From assembly GCA_022511465.1 (NCBI GenBank), contig JAFLRM010000011.1, forward strand, positions 1 to 64,000: DNA of 64,000 nucleotides, in the 5' to 3' direction. Source of the stretch: Acetatifactor sp. (GTDB taxonomy: Bacteria; Bacillota; Clostridia; Lachnospirales; Lachnospiraceae). The notes below the pieces were generated by a model. It made no database searches and had not been told where the DNA came from. It worked only from the letters and a program-made list of their open reading frames with translations. Below are positions 52,326 through 60,738 of this stretch, piece by piece; within the stretch, counting starts at the first letter, position 1, and the number at the start of each line of letters is the position of its first letter. The position numbers were made by a program, and so were the translations under genes.

Positions 52326-52988
52326 TTACTTGATTCGTTTATCCAACTTCTTGGAAAGCTTTGTGCCAATTATCTGCAGCACCTGTACCAGCGCCACCAG
52401 AAGCACCACGGTGACCAGCATGATATCCGGTTGATACCGGTGGTATCCATAACGGATCGCAATATCGCCCAGTCCGCCGCCGCCCACGGTTCCCGCCATT
52501 GCGGAGTAACCAAGGACGGTGCCCAGCACGATGGTAGCTCCGACGATCAGAGAGGTTCTCGCCTCACCGATCATCACCTTCCAGATGATCGTCCAGGTGC
52601 CGGCTCCCATACTCTGTGCCGCCTCAATAACTCCCGCGTCCACCTCTAAGAGAGAGGACTCCACCATTCTGGCGATAAAGGGCGCCGCTGCCAGCACAAG
52701 CGGCACAACAGTCGCCGATGCACCGTAGGCCCGCCCCACGATCAGACGGGTAAAAGGAATTACCAGGATCAGCAAGATCAAAAATGGAATACTTCTCACA
52801 ATATTCACGATCACGTCCAAAATTTTGTAAATGATCCGATTAGGCTTAAGCCCGTCTTTTGCAGTGACCACCAGCACGACTCCCATCGGAAGACCAATGA
52901 TATACGCAAACAAGGTAGACACCAGGGTCATATACAGGGTGGCAAAAATTCCTTCCACCAGCATCATCACAGTTGCATTATTCCACAT
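52326..52988 (-). CDS. metI: MetI-type ABC permease
   Basis: A 220-residue membrane permease with five segments. The EAA-like loop is IEAAQSMGAGTWTIIWKVMI; RSIPFLILLILVIPF is typical of methionine permeases. The ATG at 52988 overlaps the end of metN by 11 bases; the upstream TTG frame start is too close to GGAGG. It forms the membrane channel of MetNIQ. Confidence 0.9.
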   Translation of the reverse strand: MWNNATVMMLVEGIFATLYMTLVSTLFAYIIGLPMGVVLVVTAKDGLKPNRIIYKILDVIVNIVRSIPFLILLILVIPFTRLIVGRAYGASATVVPLVLAAAPFIARMVESSLLEVDAGVIEAAQSMGAGTWTIIWKVMIGEARTSLIVGATIVLGTVLGYSAMAGTVGGGGLGDIAIRYGYHRYQPDIMLVTVVLLVALVQVLQIIGTKLSKKLDKRIK

Positions 52989-53994
52989 ACGAATCAAGCT
53001 CCTCCACTGTCAGTTTTCTCTCTTCCAGATAATGGATCATCTTGGCTGCCATGACATCATCCTCCGGCAGCTGCAGGATCATCTGCCCATGGGCGATGCC
53101 CCCGATATCCTCTGTCTCCGCCTTCAGGATATTTACGGGTGACTTGCACTCCAGCACCATGTTGGCGATCACAGGCTCGAAGGAAGAATTCTCCTTAAAT
53201 ACGATCCTGATACAACGCTTACCTTTCATCAAGTCCGTTCTGGGGTTAACCATGAATACCAGCTTTCTGGCAGCTGCGGTCTTGGGTCTTGCAAACACAT
53301 CCTCCACTGTGCCGTGCTCCACCAGTTCCCCTTCATCAATGATGGCAACGTGGGAACAGATTTCCTGTACCACGGACATCTCGTGGGTAATGATCACAAT
53401 GGTGATACCGTACTGTTGGTTGATCTCCTGAAGGAGCTTTAGGATGGACTTGGTCGTGGTGGGATCCAAGGCGCTGGTAGCCTCGTCACAGAGCAGGATC
53501 TTGGGATTGGTAGCCAGTGCTCTGGCAATCGCCACTCTCTGCTTCTGGCCGCCTGACAGCTGTGCCGGATAGCTCTTAGCTTTCTCCTGGAGTCCCACGA
53601 TCTCCAATAGTTCCATGGCCCGCGTCACCGCATCCGCGCGCTTCACCCCGATGATCTCCAGGGGAAAACACACATTGTCCAGGACATTTCTCTGCATCAG
53701 CAGATTGAAGTGTTGGAAGATCATGGCAATCTCCGTGCGGGTCTGGCGAAGCTCCTTCTCGCTCAACTGTGACAAGTCCTTGTCCTCGATCACCACCGTT
53801 CCCGATGTGGGTTTCTCAAGGAAATTCAAACATCGCACCAGCGTAGATTTGCCGGCACCGCTCATACCGATGATTCCGTAGACATCTCCCCTCTGGATAT
53901 CTAAGCTGATTCCTTTCAGGGCTTCCACTGTGTTGTCTTTCCCTATGAAACTTTTGGTTACATTTTGTATTTGAATAATGGGCTTTGTTTCCAT
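52978..53994 (-). CDS. metN: MetN-type ABC ATPase
   Basis: A 338-residue ATPase: Walker A GMSGAGKSTLVRCLNFL, Q-loop IFQHFNLLMQRNVLDN, signature LSGGQKQRVAIARAL, Walker B ILLCDEATSALDP, H-loop IITHEM. The C-terminal about 95 residues form the NIL/ACT regulatory domain, which senses methionine in MetN. It starts 8 bases after cysK. Confidence 0.92.
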   Translation of the reverse strand: METKPIIQIQNVTKSFIGKDNTVEALKGISLDIQRGDVYGIIGMSGAGKSTLVRCLNFLEKPTSGTVVIEDKDLSQLSEKELRQTRTEIAMIFQHFNLLMQRNVLDNVCFPLEIIGVKRADAVTRAMELLEIVGLQEKAKSYPAQLSGGQKQRVAIARALATNPKILLCDEATSALDPTTTKSILKLLQEINQQYGITIVIITHEMSVVQEICSHVAIIDEGELVEHGTVEDVFARPKTAAARKLVFMVNPRTDLMKGKRCIRIVFKENSSFEPVIANMVLECKSPVNILKAETEDIGGIAHGQMILQLPEDDVMAAKMIHYLEERKLTVEELDSYVE

Positions 53995-54002
53995 ATTTTC
54001 TC

Positions 54003-54941
54003 CTAGTTCTCCGTAAACATTGCGGTAGAAAGATATCGGTCTCCAGAGTCAGGGAGGAGCACCACAACGGTCTTGCCCTGATTCTCTGGCCTTCTAGCGA
54101 TCTCGGTGGCCGCATGGAGTGCAGCGCCCGAGGTGATCCCCACCAAAATACCCTCTTTGTGTGCCACCAGGCGCCCAGCAGAATACGCCTGCTCTGTGGT
54201 CACGGTGAACACCTCATCATATACCTGTGTATTCAGTATCGAGGGCACAAACCCTGCTCCGATGCCTTGAAGTCTGTGGGGTCCCGGTTGTCCGCCCGAC
54301 AATACGGGGGAGTCCTTGGGCTCCACAGCCACGATCTGTATCTTAGGATCCCTTGCTTTTAAATAAGTTCCGACACCTGTGATGGTGCCGCCAGTACCTA
54401 CGCCAGCCACAAAGATATCCACCTTTCCGTCGGTGTCCTCCCAGATCTCAGGTCCGGTGGTTGCAGCATGTGCCGCAGGGTTGGCCGGATTGTCAAACTG
54501 TCCTAAGATCAAGGAACCGGGGATGCTTTTGCTAAGCTCCTCCGCCTTGGCAATGGCTCCTTTCATCCCCAAATGTCCTTCCGTCAACACCAGTTCCGCG
54601 CCGTACGCTTTTAATAGGTTTCTCCGCTCCACACTCATGGTCTCCGGAAGGGTCAGAATGGTATGGTATCCCTTTGCGGCGGACACACTGGCCAGACCGA
54701 TACCTGTGTTACCGGAGGTCGGCTCAATGATGGTGGCACCCGGCTTCAACAGACCTTTTTTCTCCGCATCCTCGATCATGGAGAGAGCGATCCTGTCTTT
54801 CGCACTGCCTGCCGGATTCAGATACTCCAGCTTTGCCAGAAGTTCCACCCCGGTCAGCTTCTGATCCTCCATATAGTTGCCCACTCTCAAAAGGGGTGTA
54901 TGTCCCACCAGCTCAGTAACCTTTGCATAAATTTTACCCAT
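54003..54941 (-). CDS. cysK: cysteine synthase (O-acetylserine sulfhydrylase)
   Basis: A 312-residue PLP enzyme making cysteine from O-acetylserine and sulfide. The PLP lysine lies in [16 protein letters not shown]; the [10 protein letters not shown] motif binds the substrate; the [14 protein letters not shown] loop holds the phosphate. An inner ATG is used (AGAGGAAAGTT ahead). First gene of the sulfur operon; a TTGACA-17-TACTAT promoter and possible operator lie upstream. Confidence 0.93.
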   Translation of the reverse strand: MGKIYAKVTELVGHTPLLRVGNYMEDQKLTGVELLAKLEYLNPAGSAKDRIALSMIEDAEKKGLLKPGATIIEPTSGNTGIGLASVSAAKGYHTILTLPETMSVERRNLLKAYGAELVLTEGHLGMKGAIAKAEELSKSIPGSLILGQFDNPANPAAHAATTGPEIWEDTDGKVDIFVAGVGTGGTITGVGTYLKARDPKIQIVAVEPKDSPVLSGGQPGPHRLQGIGAGFVPSILNTQVYDEVFTVTTEQAYSAGRLVAHKEGILVGITSGAALHAATEIARRPENQGKTVVVLLPDSGDRYLSTAMFTEN

Positions 54942-54994
54942 AACTTTCCTCTTTTCATTGCGTCCGCGCGCCCATCGGATCGCTCTGCACATTT

Positions 54995-55011
54995 CCTACT
55001 ATCTAACTAGG
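54995..55011. promoter_or_regulatory. possible Rrf2 operator in the cysK leader
   Basis: CCTA and TAGG arms flank nine bases (CCTACTATCTAACTAGG, plus strand). It lies just after the transcription start expected from the cysK promoter, as would suit an Rrf2-type repressor encoded by the last gene of the operon. The arms are short. Confidence 0.25.
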
Positions 55012-55026
55012 TTTATTATGAATCGT

Positions 55027-55055
55027 ATAGTACTACTAATAGAAGAAACTGTCAA
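55027..55055 (-). promoter_or_regulatory. cysK operon promoter
   Basis: Minus strand TTGACA (55050-55055), 17-base spacer, TACTAT (55027-55032). Confidence 0.6.
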
Positions 55056-55097
55056 GACCTATTTTAAATAAAATAAAAAACCGTTGCCTATCTTCCT

Positions 55098-55127
55098 TTG
55101 ACAAATCCTGCACACCTGGAATATACT
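55098..55127 (+). promoter_or_regulatory. aroA promoter
   Basis: TTGACA (55098-55103), 18-base spacer, TATACT (55122-55127), about 100 bases before the start codon. Confidence 0.65.
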
Positions 55128-55226
55128 ATACATACATGTGGACATTTGCATTTCATAGGATGCCAATAGGAAAATACGGGCTTATTATAACACAATTTTA
55201 TTCCAAAACACAAACAGGAGTTTTTT

Positions 55227-56588
55227 ATGAACAAGACCACTTATCCTGTACCGGAAATATATTCTATATTACAATCTTCTTCCAAGAACCGCACTTTGAC
55301 GGTCAATGTTCCCGGCTCCAAGAGCATCACCAACCGCGCGCTGCTTTTGGCCACGCTGGCAGAGGGGAAGTCCACTCTGTGCGGAGTTCTGTTCAGCGAC
55401 GATTCCAGACATTTCTTAAAGTGTGTTCAGGATCTTGGCTTTGAGACCACGGTGGACGAGGCCGCCAGGATCATCACAGTGAGAGGCTGTGGTGGAAAAG
55501 TTCCTCAAAAGGAAGCCAGCCAATATGTGGGCAGCGCCGGAACTGCGGCCCGTTTTTTGACCGCCTATCTGGGCGTATCCGAGGGAATTTATCACATGGA
55601 CGCCTCCGAACAGATGCGGACGCGCCCTATGGCACCGCTTCTTAACTCCCTTCGGGAGCTTGGCTGTGAGATCATATGTGATGTAAAGGAGAACTGCTTT
55701 CCCTTCACCTTGCACAGCCACGGTTTTGGCAAAAATGAGATCACCATAGATATTGGACACAGCAGCCAGTTTTTGAGTGCACTCCTTATCGCTTCCTGCC
55801 TGTCCGAGAAGGACTTTACCATTCATGTGAAAGGCACTCATGGCATGGCCTACATTGACATGACCTGCAAAATGATGGCACAGTTTGGCGTGGAGACGCT
55901 CAGGGAGGATACCATACTCCCGCCTCAGACAGCGGAGAACGATCCCCCTTCCCACATCGCCTACAGAACGTGCGCCGGACAGTCTTATCGGGCGCTGGAC
56001 TACTCCGTTGAGCCGGATGTATCCGCCGCCTGTTATTTTTATGCCTGTGCGCCGCTGTTGCAGGTATCGGTGCTGGTGTCTCAGGTGCATTTTGACTCCC
56101 TCCAGGGAGATGTGGCGTTTCTCTCTATTTTGGAGGCAATGGGCTGTAAAGCTACTGACACTCCCGAAGGCATTTGGGTAACTCCTCCGAAAGAGGCTGT
56201 TTTTCATGGAGTGACCGCGGACATGTCCGCCTGCTCCGATCAAGCCATTACCCTAGCCGCCATTGCTCCCTTTGCAGACAGCCCCACCACCATCACCGGT
56301 ATCGGCCATATCCGCTTTCAGGAATGTGATCGCCTAAACGCCATTGTGACGGAGCTTCGAAAGATGGGGATCCGCTGTGAGGAGACCTCCAACAGCGTCA
56401 CCATCTACCCCGGCATGCCGCAGCCCTCCCTTGTGGAAACCTACGACGATCACCGCATGGCTATGGGCTTCTCCCTGATCGGCCTGCGCGCCCCCGGAAT
56501 TGTGATCGACAATCCCGGCTGCTGCCGCAAAACCTTTGAAAACTATTTTGAGACACTGGATGGTGCCATTGCGCGGATCACAGAGTAA
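55227..56588 (+). CDS. aroA: 3-phosphoshikimate 1-carboxyvinyltransferase (EPSP synthase)
   Basis: A 453-residue shikimate pathway enzyme joining phosphoenolpyruvate and shikimate-3-phosphate. NVPGSKSITNRALLLATLAE holds the conserved Lys-Ser; YVGSAGTAARFLTAYL, RTRPMAPLLNSLRELG, DIGHSSQFLSALLIAS, and TYDDHRMAMGFSLIGL follow. Length and order fit a complete enzyme. AGGAG before the ATG. First of aroA-membrane protein-MATE. Confidence 0.93.
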   Translation: MNKTTYPVPEIYSILQSSSKNRTLTVNVPGSKSITNRALLLATLAEGKSTLCGVLFSDDSRHFLKCVQDLGFETTVDEAARIITVRGCGGKVPQKEASQYVGSAGTAARFLTAYLGVSEGIYHMDASEQMRTRPMAPLLNSLRELGCEIICDVKENCFPFTLHSHGFGKNEITIDIGHSSQFLSALLIASCLSEKDFTIHVKGTHGMAYIDMTCKMMAQFGVETLREDTILPPQTAENDPPSHIAYRTCAGQSYRALDYSVEPDVSAACYFYACAPLLQVSVLVSQVHFDSLQGDVAFLSILEAMGCKATDTPEGIWVTPPKEAVFHGVTADMSACSDQAITLAAIAPFADSPTTITGIGHIRFQECDRLNAIVTELRKMGIRCEETSNSVTIYPGMPQPSLVETYDDHRMAMGFSLIGLRAPGIVIDNPGCCRKTFENYFETLDGAIARITE

Positions 56589-56599
56589 AGGAGCCATGT

Positions 56600-57901
56600 A
56601 TGAAAGCAATCATCAAACTTGTAAGAAGAGTCCCCATGGTTTCCTCCATTCTATTTTCCATGATCTTAGGCTATGGCAGTGTGATCATGATGGTTCTTCT
56701 TCCTGAGATCTTGTCCGGTACACTGACGCTGACAAACCTTGGCCTTGGTCTGGACACACTGCTTTTTGGAGGATTCACTCTGGGCGCTTTTATCATCTAT
56801 CCGCTGGTGCTGACCACGATCAATCTGGTACTGCTTTTTTGTAGGGCAGATCTTCCGGAACTTCGAAAGAGAGCCAAGGGGTTTGAGATCATCACCCTGA
56901 TCCTCGGCGTCCTCTACAGCGCGCTGATACAGCTTCTGTTGGAGATTCACTGGACCAGCGACTGGCAGGAGACCCTTGCCAACAGGGCGGTGCATGCCCC
57001 CATCTACACGCAGGCCTGGCCCACCGTCCTCACCCTTGCACTGGTCGGCTTTGCGGGCTATTTGATCCTAAGCTTCGTAAAGCTGGAAAAGCTGCCACCC
57101 CTTGTGACCGTGTGCGCCATGGCGGCCATGTATCTGGGCACGGCGGAAGCGGTTCTCTTTACCATACAATTTTTTTCCTTGGAGTATCTGGTGCTCTGCC
57201 TCTTCCCGGTCAACTGTGTGATGATCGCCGCCAAGACCGTCCGCTACAAGATCGTAGAGTGGAACCGGCTGAGTGAATCACAAAATAAGACGTGGGAAGA
57301 TCCGCTTTTTAACACCATCAATCAGAAGTTAAAGAATGCCGCCTATTGGCCTCTTGCGGCCTTTCTTCTCATGTGGCCCCTGCTGGGCATCTTGATCGTG
57401 GTCTTGGTTCTTTTTGGTCAGGAACCGGATGCCGTCATCAAGGCGTGGACGGAGACCAGCGACTGGAATCTCTCACTGCAGACCGCTCCGCAGAACGTGT
57501 ACTACGATGAACATTATCTCTGCACCGTAGCCGCCGGAGGACACCGAAAGCTGGTGAAGCCCCTGCGCATGGGCGAACGTCACGGACACAGGGTGGTGGT
57601 AAACCGCCAACTCTGCATTGCCAACGCCTTTGAACAGCTCATAGAGGAGCACACTCCCCATTTTCACAGGTGTGTGCGGCACTTTTACGATACCTGCGGC
57701 TTCCCTGTGGCAAGGCTGATCCGCTCCCGCTATATTGCAGACGTGATCTACCTTGCAATGAAGCCTTTGGAGTGGGTTTTCCTGCTGATGCTGTATCTGT
57801 GTGATGTGAACCCGGAGAACCGCATCGCCGTGCAATACCTGCCAGAACGAAAGGAGCATATCGATAGAAATGAACAGCAAAGATACCACAGAAATATTTA
57901 A
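56600..57901 (+). CDS. polytopic membrane protein with conserved C-terminal region (DUF6688-like)
   Basis: A 433-residue protein with about seven hydrophobic segments in residues 1-290 and a soluble-looking part (about 290-385: SLQTAPQNVYYDEHYLCTVA, GGHRKLVKPLRMGERHGHRV, FYDTCGFPVARLIRSRYIAD), closing with a membrane segment. I recall this layout as the DUF6688 family of Clostridia, unverified. The conserved 'YYDEHYLCTVAAGGHRK' looks enzyme-like, with several His. It follows aroA by 11 bases and overlaps the MATE gene by 32. Confidence 0.65.
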   Translation: MKAIIKLVRRVPMVSSILFSMILGYGSVIMMVLLPEILSGTLTLTNLGLGLDTLLFGGFTLGAFIIYPLVLTTINLVLLFCRADLPELRKRAKGFEIITLILGVLYSALIQLLLEIHWTSDWQETLANRAVHAPIYTQAWPTVLTLALVGFAGYLILSFVKLEKLPPLVTVCAMAAMYLGTAEAVLFTIQFFSLEYLVLCLFPVNCVMIAAKTVRYKIVEWNRLSESQNKTWEDPLFNTINQKLKNAAYWPLAAFLLMWPLLGILIVVLVLFGQEPDAVIKAWTETSDWNLSLQTAPQNVYYDEHYLCTVAAGGHRKLVKPLRMGERHGHRVVVNRQLCIANAFEQLIEEHTPHFHRCVRHFYDTCGFPVARLIRSRYIADVIYLAMKPLEWVFLLMLYLCDVNPENRIAVQYLPERKEHIDRNEQQRYHRNI

Positions 57902-59246
57902 GAATGCACCGGTTCCCAAAGCCGTCATCAGCAACGTGATCCCCTCCATCATCAGCATGATCATGGTGCTCGCCTACAATCTGGCCGATACCTTTTTCAT
58001 TGGCCAGACCAAAAACCCCTACATGGTGGCCGCCGTCTCTGTGGCGACTCCTGCCTTCCTGCTCTTCATGGCTGTGGGTATGCTCTTTGGCATCGGCGGA
58101 ACCTCCCTGATCGCGCGCATGTTGGGAGAAGGTCACGGTGAGAAAGCCAAAAACACCTCTGCCTTTTGCTTTTGGAGTGGGCTAGTGATCGGTTTGATCT
58201 CCATGTTCTTCATCCTGATCTTCGCCAGACCCGTCTGCCGCCTGATCGGTGCCAGCGACGACACCATTGATCATGCCACACAATACTTGTCCATTGTGGC
58301 AATCGGCATTCCCTTTTTGATCGTGAGCAACACTTTCAGCAATATTATCCGCGCGGAGGGCAACGCACAGAAAGCTATGATCGGCATGGTGGTGGGCAAC
58401 CTGTTAAATATGATCTTTGACCCTATCATGATCCTCGGTTTCCACTGGAATGTGGCCGGTGCCGCTGTTGCAACCGTGATGGGCAATGTGTTTGCCGCCT
58501 GCTTTTACACGACCCACCTGCTGTCCAAAAAGAGCATCCTCTCCATACGGCCCAAAGATTACAAGATTGGAGACCGGATTGCCACCGGCGTGTTCGCCAT
58601 CGGTGTGCCCGCTTCCCTAAACAGCATGCTCATGAGCTTTTCCAACATCCTCATCAACAACCTGATGAGCGGGTACGGGGACATGTGCGTGGCGGGCCTG
58701 GGAGTTGCCATGAAAGTAAACATGATCGTGGTCATGCTGCTCATCGGCCTGGGAACCGGCATCCAGCCCCTTCTGGGCTACTGCTTCGGCGCCGGCAACC
58801 GGAAACGATACTTTGCGGTGCTGAAATTCTCCCTCTGCCTGGCGCTGGGCATGAGCCTCATTATGACGGTTATCTGTTACTGTGGCGCCGGCCCCCTTGT
58901 TCGTGCCTTCTTGGACGATGATTCCGCATTTGGATACGGAATGTCTTTTGCCAGGATCTATATTTACTCCGGCCCCATCATGGGGATATTGTTTGTGTTG
59001 ATCAATGCCATCCAGTCCACGGGGGCTGCCATTCCCTCTCTCATCCTTTCGGTCAGCCGCCAGGGCCTTTTGTTCATTCCTCTGTTGTTCACCTTCAACG
59101 CAGTCTTTGGCAATGCAACCATGCTGGCATTGGCACAACCTGTTACGGACTACTGCACCGTGCTTCTCGGGGCAGTCCTGTTCTACTTTACATGTAAAAG
59201 ATATTTTAAGCCAAAGACACCGGAACCGGAATCGCTTTCCGATTAA
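57870..59246 (+). CDS. MATE-family efflux transporter
   Basis: A 458-residue exporter with twelve membrane segments. NVIPSIISMIMVLAYNLADT is the standard N-terminal MATE motif; GIGGTSLIARMLGEG and IPFLIVSNTFSNIIRAEGN follow, and the second half has GLGTGIQPLLGYCFGAGNRK. Exports cationic compounds with Na+ or H+. AAGGAG lies 12 bases before the ATG. Overlaps the preceding gene. Confidence 0.92.
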   Translation: MNSKDTTEIFKNAPVPKAVISNVIPSIISMIMVLAYNLADTFFIGQTKNPYMVAAVSVATPAFLLFMAVGMLFGIGGTSLIARMLGEGHGEKAKNTSAFCFWSGLVIGLISMFFILIFARPVCRLIGASDDTIDHATQYLSIVAIGIPFLIVSNTFSNIIRAEGNAQKAMIGMVVGNLLNMIFDPIMILGFHWNVAGAAVATVMGNVFAACFYTTHLLSKKSILSIRPKDYKIGDRIATGVFAIGVPASLNSMLMSFSNILINNLMSGYGDMCVAGLGVAMKVNMIVVMLLIGLGTGIQPLLGYCFGAGNRKRYFAVLKFSLCLALGMSLIMTVICYCGAGPLVRAFLDDDSAFGYGMSFARIYIYSGPIMGILFVLINAIQSTGAAIPSLILSVSRQGLLFIPLLFTFNAVFGNATMLALAQPVTDYCTVLLGAVLFYFTCKRYFKPKTPEPESLSD

Positions 59247-59333
59247 ATCAAAACTTTACAACTTACGGGAAAATATGATACCATAAAACATACTAATATT
59301 ATCGGCCGCTAAATCGGCAGAATGAGAGGAAAT

Positions 59334-60269
59334 ATGAGCAAAAAGAAAGTGGTTGTATCTCTCGGACATGAAGCGCTTGGCTACACTACTCTGGAACAGT
59401 GGGACGCTGTTAAGGTTACTGCCAAAGCATTGGCGGATCTGGTGGAGGCAGACTACCAGCTCACCATCACCCACAGCAACGGCCCTCAGGTCAGCATGAT
59501 CCACAAGGCCATGACGGAGCTTCGCCGTGTATACATAGACTATACGCCTGCACCGATGTGCGTCTGCTCTGCCATGAGTCAGGGATATGTGGGCTACGAT
59601 ATCCAGAACGCCCTGCGTGCTGAGCTTCTTGGCCGCGGCATCTCCAAACCGGTGAGCACCATCCTGACGCAGGTGACCGTGGATCCTTACGATGACGCTT
59701 TCTACGAGCCTACCAAGGTGATCGGCCGCTATATGTCCAGAGAGGACGCCGATACTGAGATCAAGAAGGGCAATTATGTGAAAGAGACTCCCGGCAAGGG
59801 CTTCCGCCGCGTGGTAGCTGCTCCCAAGCCCATCGACATTGTTGAAATTGAGGCGATCCGCGCTCTGGTAAATGCCGATCAGGTGGTCATTGCCTGCGGT
59901 GGCGGTGGCATTCCCGTGATCGAACAGAAACACGCGCTTAAAGGTGCCTCCGCTGTCATTGAAAAAGACGCTATTGCCGGCAAACTGGCCGGAGACCTAA
60001 AGACTGACGAATTGATCATTCTGACCGGTGTGGATCATGTATACAAGAATTTTGGAACAGATGAGCAGACACCTCTTTCCTCCATAAGCCTTATGGAGGC
60101 AAAGGAGCTGATCGCGGCAGGACAGTTTGAGGCGGGCACCATGCTTCCCAAGATTGAAGCCGCTGTCGCTTATTTGGAGAAAGTTCCCACCGGCAAGGCG
60201 CTGATCACCTCTATGAAGTGTGTCAAGGAGGCTATCAAGGGCAAGACCGGCACCGTGATCACAGTATAG
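59334..60269 (+). CDS. carbamate kinase-family protein with altered GGNA motif
   Basis: A 311-residue amino-acid kinase fold protein. HSNGPQVSMIHKAM, ACGGGGIPV, DKDAIAGKLAGDL-like (EKDAIAGKLAGDLKTDELII), and SLMEAKELIAAGQFEAGTML are carbamate kinase signatures. The N-terminal motif is SLGHEALG instead of the usual ALGGNAL, so the phosphate-binding Asn is Glu and one Gly is His. Possibly a substrate-shifted clade. The inner ATG is used (AGAGGAAAT ahead). A TTTACA...TACCAT promoter may lie in the preceding gap. It stands apart from arginine deiminase genes. Confidence 0.8.
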   Translation: MSKKKVVVSLGHEALGYTTLEQWDAVKVTAKALADLVEADYQLTITHSNGPQVSMIHKAMTELRRVYIDYTPAPMCVCSAMSQGYVGYDIQNALRAELLGRGISKPVSTILTQVTVDPYDDAFYEPTKVIGRYMSREDADTEIKKGNYVKETPGKGFRRVVAAPKPIDIVEIEAIRALVNADQVVIACGGGGIPVIEQKHALKGASAVIEKDAIAGKLAGDLKTDELIILTGVDHVYKNFGTDEQTPLSSISLMEAKELIAAGQFEAGTMLPKIEAAVAYLEKVPTGKALITSMKCVKEAIKGKTGTVITV

Positions 60270-60271
60270 AA

Positions 60272-60301
60272 AACGCTGGGAGTTACATCGCTCCCAGCGT
60301 T
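60272..60301. terminator. convergent terminator
   Basis: AACGCTGGGAG-TTACATCG-CTCCCAGCGTT, a perfect 11-pair stem. It lies after the carbamate kinase gene and overlaps the last codons of the LspA-like gene. T tracts are short. Confidence 0.7.
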
Positions 60302-60738
60302 ATCATTATGGCGCCTATTATGATACAGAAGTCTGACAGGTTAAACACAATTTTTCGAAACCACTTCCACCGGACCCCAAAGCTTAGATAATCCACTACA
60401 TACTTCCTGCAAAGACGGTCGTAGGTGTTGCTAAAGGCTCCTCCCAGAAGCAGGGAAAATCCCACCCTGAGCAGAGGATTTCCCCGCTGTCCCAATGTGA
60501 TCACAAACAGGGGGAGCGCTATCACCACGATCATCAGAGAAATTCCCGCCACTACTTGACGCTTCCTCTGTCCCAGATTCAACATCATTCCGCGGTTGTG
60601 GTATTTTTTGAGGAGAATTTTCCCTCTGAGAAGTTCTCTGGTCCCTCCTTCTACGCCGGTTCGCTCAATATAGTTCTTCACAAGAAGGTCCCCTAGAAAG
60701 ATCGCCCCCATGATTCCCAGACAGACTGCCAGCGTCAT
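60283..60738 (-). CDS. signal peptidase II-like protein
   Basis: A 151-residue membrane protein with four segments in the LspA layout: IFLGDLLVKNYIE near the start, the NRGMMLN pair, LLLGGAFSNTYDRLCRKYVV with the first catalytic Asp in YVVDYL, and FNLSDFCIII with the second. Compared with true LspA (NxGaaF, FNVADS) several positions differ, so it may be a diverged or specialised lipoprotein signal peptidase. It starts by a 4-base overlap with the preceding GT-C gene. Confidence 0.7.
   Translation of the reverse strand: MTLAVCLGIMGAIFLGDLLVKNYIERTGVEGGTRELLRGKILLKKYHNRGMMLNLGQRKRQVVAGISLMIVVIALPLFVITLGQRGNPLLRVGFSLLLGGAFSNTYDRLCRKYVVDYLSFGVRWKWFRKIVFNLSDFCIIIGAIMITLGAM

Noticed and set aside
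54942-55030. T-box or SAM riboswitch in the cysK leader
   Set aside because: The leader is under 90 bases and lacks a T-box sequence or SAM aptamer stems.
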